Shown here: piece after piece, positions 61,660 through 64,000 of the stretch
Position numbering within the stretch: the first letter of the stretch is position 1
Layout of the letters: each line of letters starts with the position of its first letter
From: Nematostella vectensis
Lineage: Eukaryota > Cnidaria > Anthozoa > Actiniaria > Edwardsiidae
Assembly: GCF_932526225.1 (NCBI RefSeq)
Contig: NC_064034.1
Span: 20,146,927-20,210,926 of the forward strand
Reading direction: 5' to 3'
DNA length: 64,000 nt
Notes under the pieces: generated by a model
Told to the model about the DNA's origin: nothing
The model's database searches: none
Seen by the model: the letters and a program-made list of their open reading frames with translations, nothing else
Translations under genes and position numbers: made by a program

Positions 61660-63772
61660 ATGGCGGACGAAGTGAATGCCACAGTTCCTTCAGAGGCAAC
61701 ACGAAAGACAGTAGTTGATCGTTATTTCTCCCGAGGATATATGACAGGTTTGTATTGCAAAGCAAAGATGTAGCCAGTGTTATTATTTAACTGATGGATT
61801 TATTTCTAGACGTGAATGGTCGTTGCGGGGAAGACCAATGCGTTCTGCTGCATTCAAACAAGTGAGTTTAGATTAGAATAATAACAAAATACGGCGCAGA
61901 CTTGTTAGCAAAATGCGATCCAGAGACAGTCAATCAATCCCCTGACCTTAAAACGCTATTTTTATTGACATTCCCTGAAAATTGTTCACGTTTTTTCCAC
62001 GTACAGGATCTGTGTGGTGACAGTGTCCCCAGAGCACCCACTAGTGAAGGAAAAATGTGCAATCACAAGTATCAATTTCCAAATAAGTTCCAAAATTAAT
62101 CGACTTGATAACCATGTATCTGGTAAATCCAAGAAAGGAGCACAGTGGATGATGCCAGATGACGCACTATGTGAAGTGACGTGCTCTAATGGTACTACTT
62201 ATACATTGAACAGGTATGCATTCAAACCAAGACCTGCAGTTTTATTTTATTTTGCTTTCGCATGTTTTATTGTTGTTGATGTTGTTGTAGACAACAAATT
62301 CCAAGCAGTTTCCTGATATTACCTTGTGTGCAAAAATTGATCTAAGTGTACAGAATTTTTACCTATAATCAATAACCTCAAGTTGAGCCTAATGTGCTAG
62401 AATTCTAGGAGAGCCTCAACTTTATGCTTTTATCTTGTAAGCCTTAGCTTACAAGACAAAAAGATCTAGTAAAACCCTACATTGCTTGGTCACAGACAGA
62501 ATCAGAGTGCAATACCAGATACACACTTAGATCTCACGGTGTACACAAGAATAATCCATGTAACACAACTTGATTTTCGTCATTTGTCAGTCATGTATTC
62601 TACAAGAGTTGCAATTAAACAAATTTATATATCTATCTTTAGCATGTGTATGTTTAACCTGGGCTATTGTGGTTAAACAAATAAAAACAGGGGTTTAGGG
62701 TAGTAGAGTTGCTTGTTTGGAATATATATATCTATTTTTTTTCTTTTTTTTAGTGAACCTTGTTGTTTACTTTTAAACGTTTTTCAGTTGTATAAAAGGA
62801 AAATTAGTTGAAATCAACCAAGAGCTACTGAAGACTCCAGAATTGATCAAATTAAAGGTATTATTTGTCCTGAATTAGGATACCAGTGTTATGTGTTATT
62901 GTATTATGACACACATTCTTCTTCTCTGTTGTTGTTGTTGTTGTTGTTTGTATAACTCAGGATCTAGTAAAACCACCAAAACCACATTCTTGGATAACAA
63001 TCCATATCAATCAATTGCTGTCCTTTAAAAGAGCCTGTGGCAAGCTTGTTCTCAAACATTAGAGTCTAGGCCTTATTTTTTAAAATGGTCTACATTAATT
63101 GTCTACATTAAATTTCTCAGCATACACATTTACACAATACACATTAAGAAAATGATCTAATCAGACTCCCAAAAACTGTAAGAGAAAGTCACCGCATCCC
63201 GACAAAAATAGCGAATGGGGAAAAAGAGAGCAAAAAAATAATCGACTTCCTCCGTCAAATATCAAATTGTCCGACCCTTAGGAGACATGTTGCGCTTGAC
63301 ATATCTCCTAGCTTAACCAGCCCTTTATGTCCAAATAAAGAATTGTTTCTTGTTGTACTCTAAATGTGTGTTTTGTTTGTTTGTTTGTTTCTCATTGCTC
63401 ACTCTTAATATTGACTCTCATGATTCCCAAAATAATTTCCTGCCTCTACGTTTGTGGTGTAGTTGCATGTTTTGTGTTGTAATTTTTAGCCAGAAACTGA
63501 TGGATTCATTGCCGTGGTGTTACCAAAATTAACCGAAGTCAATGAGTACTTTGACAAGCTGTTATCTCCTGAAAGCTATCATCTTTTGTTAGACAAGAGG
63601 AAACTAAGTGAACAAGGTAAATTCAGCAAGGTAATATGCCGATATTTCTTTCTTCTAATGTAGTTTCCAGTTGTTTCATTTTTTTTTAATTTGTTCTATT
63701 CTAGGGGTAACACCAGAAGGTCATGCAAATGAACAAAATGAAATAGAAGCAAAAAGAATAAAGCTGACATGA
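61660..63772 (+). CDS. ABITRAM: ABITRAM (FAM206A / Simiate), actin-binding transcription modulator
   Basis: Six exons, 61660-61747, 61810-61861, 62007-62213, 62788-62857, 63490-63616 and 63705-63772, give 612 nt (203 residues; human about 181) with consistent phases. Family hallmarks are VVDRYFSRGYM, NGRCGEDQCVLLHSN, ICVVTVSPEHPLV, VSGKSKKGAQWMMPD and DGFIAVVLPKL. The fold is related to the lipoyl/glycine-cleavage H-like domain. In mammals the protein localises to nuclear speckles, binds actin and affects filopodia and transcription; that role is known from vertebrates only. The C-terminus is lysine-rich (EAKRIKLT). It is divergent from TRAPPC5, and its start ATG lies in a YY1-like motif. Confidence 0.95.
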
Positions 63773-64000
63773 GGGTCATCTTTAGAAGAATGGCAACATT
63801 GTGTTTCGTCCTTTTTTAAGATCGAAGGCATGTCTGGAAAATACCTTGTACATATCACAGAGAATTTAAAAATCTTTTTCATTATTTTAATAATGTCGCT
63901 TCCTTGTTTAGATCGTAAATCTAAGATAGTCTTGCGCGCTTTTTAACATACACGTGACAGGCTGTTTGGAGTGTATAATTCTGTTTTCTTTTACTGTAAC
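63773..64000. other. 3' flank of ABITRAM
   Basis: AT-rich sequence to the window end with no canonical AATAAA. The 3' end of ABITRAM may use a variant signal or lie beyond the window. Confidence 0.3.

Overview
The window is animal nuclear DNA. It has spliced genes with GT-AG introns, animal-type gene order with head-to-head pairs, and many interspersed elements (Penelope-like, Harbinger, LINE, fold-back). Protein similarity and transposon content suggest an early-branching invertebrate, most likely a cnidarian such as a sea anemone or coral. That placement is an inference and cannot be proved from this sequence alone.

Layout. 1-12,100 is gene-poor and repeat-rich. It holds a broken tyrosine-recombinase fragment with a duplicated exon, a ~1.2-1.3 kb tandem duplication carrying a (GACA)n tract, a 10-bp minisatellite, and a frameshifted Penelope-like retroelement (- strand) that sits between blocks of that minisatellite and carries a hammerhead-ribozyme-like motif. 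12,146-49,344 is one gene, Rictor, the scaffold subunit of mTORC2. I assembled 44 exons totalling 5,709 nt; with the transposon removed this is one continuous frame of 1,902 residues. 49,791-51,376 (- strand) is an ER-type glutathione peroxidase of the GPX7/GPX8 group. 51,654-55,213 is Cdc20, the APC/C activator. 56,237-61,553 (- strand) is TRAPPC5, a TRAPP trafficking subunit in seven exons. 61,660-63,772 is ABITRAM (FAM206A/Simiate). Gene order is Rictor> <GPX7/8 Cdc20> <TRAPPC5 ABITRAM>, with two divergent promoters (277 and 106 bp) and two convergent 3' ends. The genes do not form a pathway; they are ordinary housekeeping and cell-cycle genes packed closely.

Two things stand out. First, many Rictor introns contain tandem arrays whose repeat unit is the exon-intron junction itself. 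At least six 5' splice sites (exons 3, 30, 36, 38, 40, 43) and five 3' splice sites (exons 15, 22, 24, 33, 34) have been copied, up to 92 times for exon 3. Cdc20 has a probable further case. Second, a 4.8-kb Harbinger transposon is inserted inside coding exon 6 of Rictor with an ACT target duplication, so this haplotype should not make full-length Rictor unless the element is removed. The transposase carries its own 7-bp tandem-duplication frameshift.
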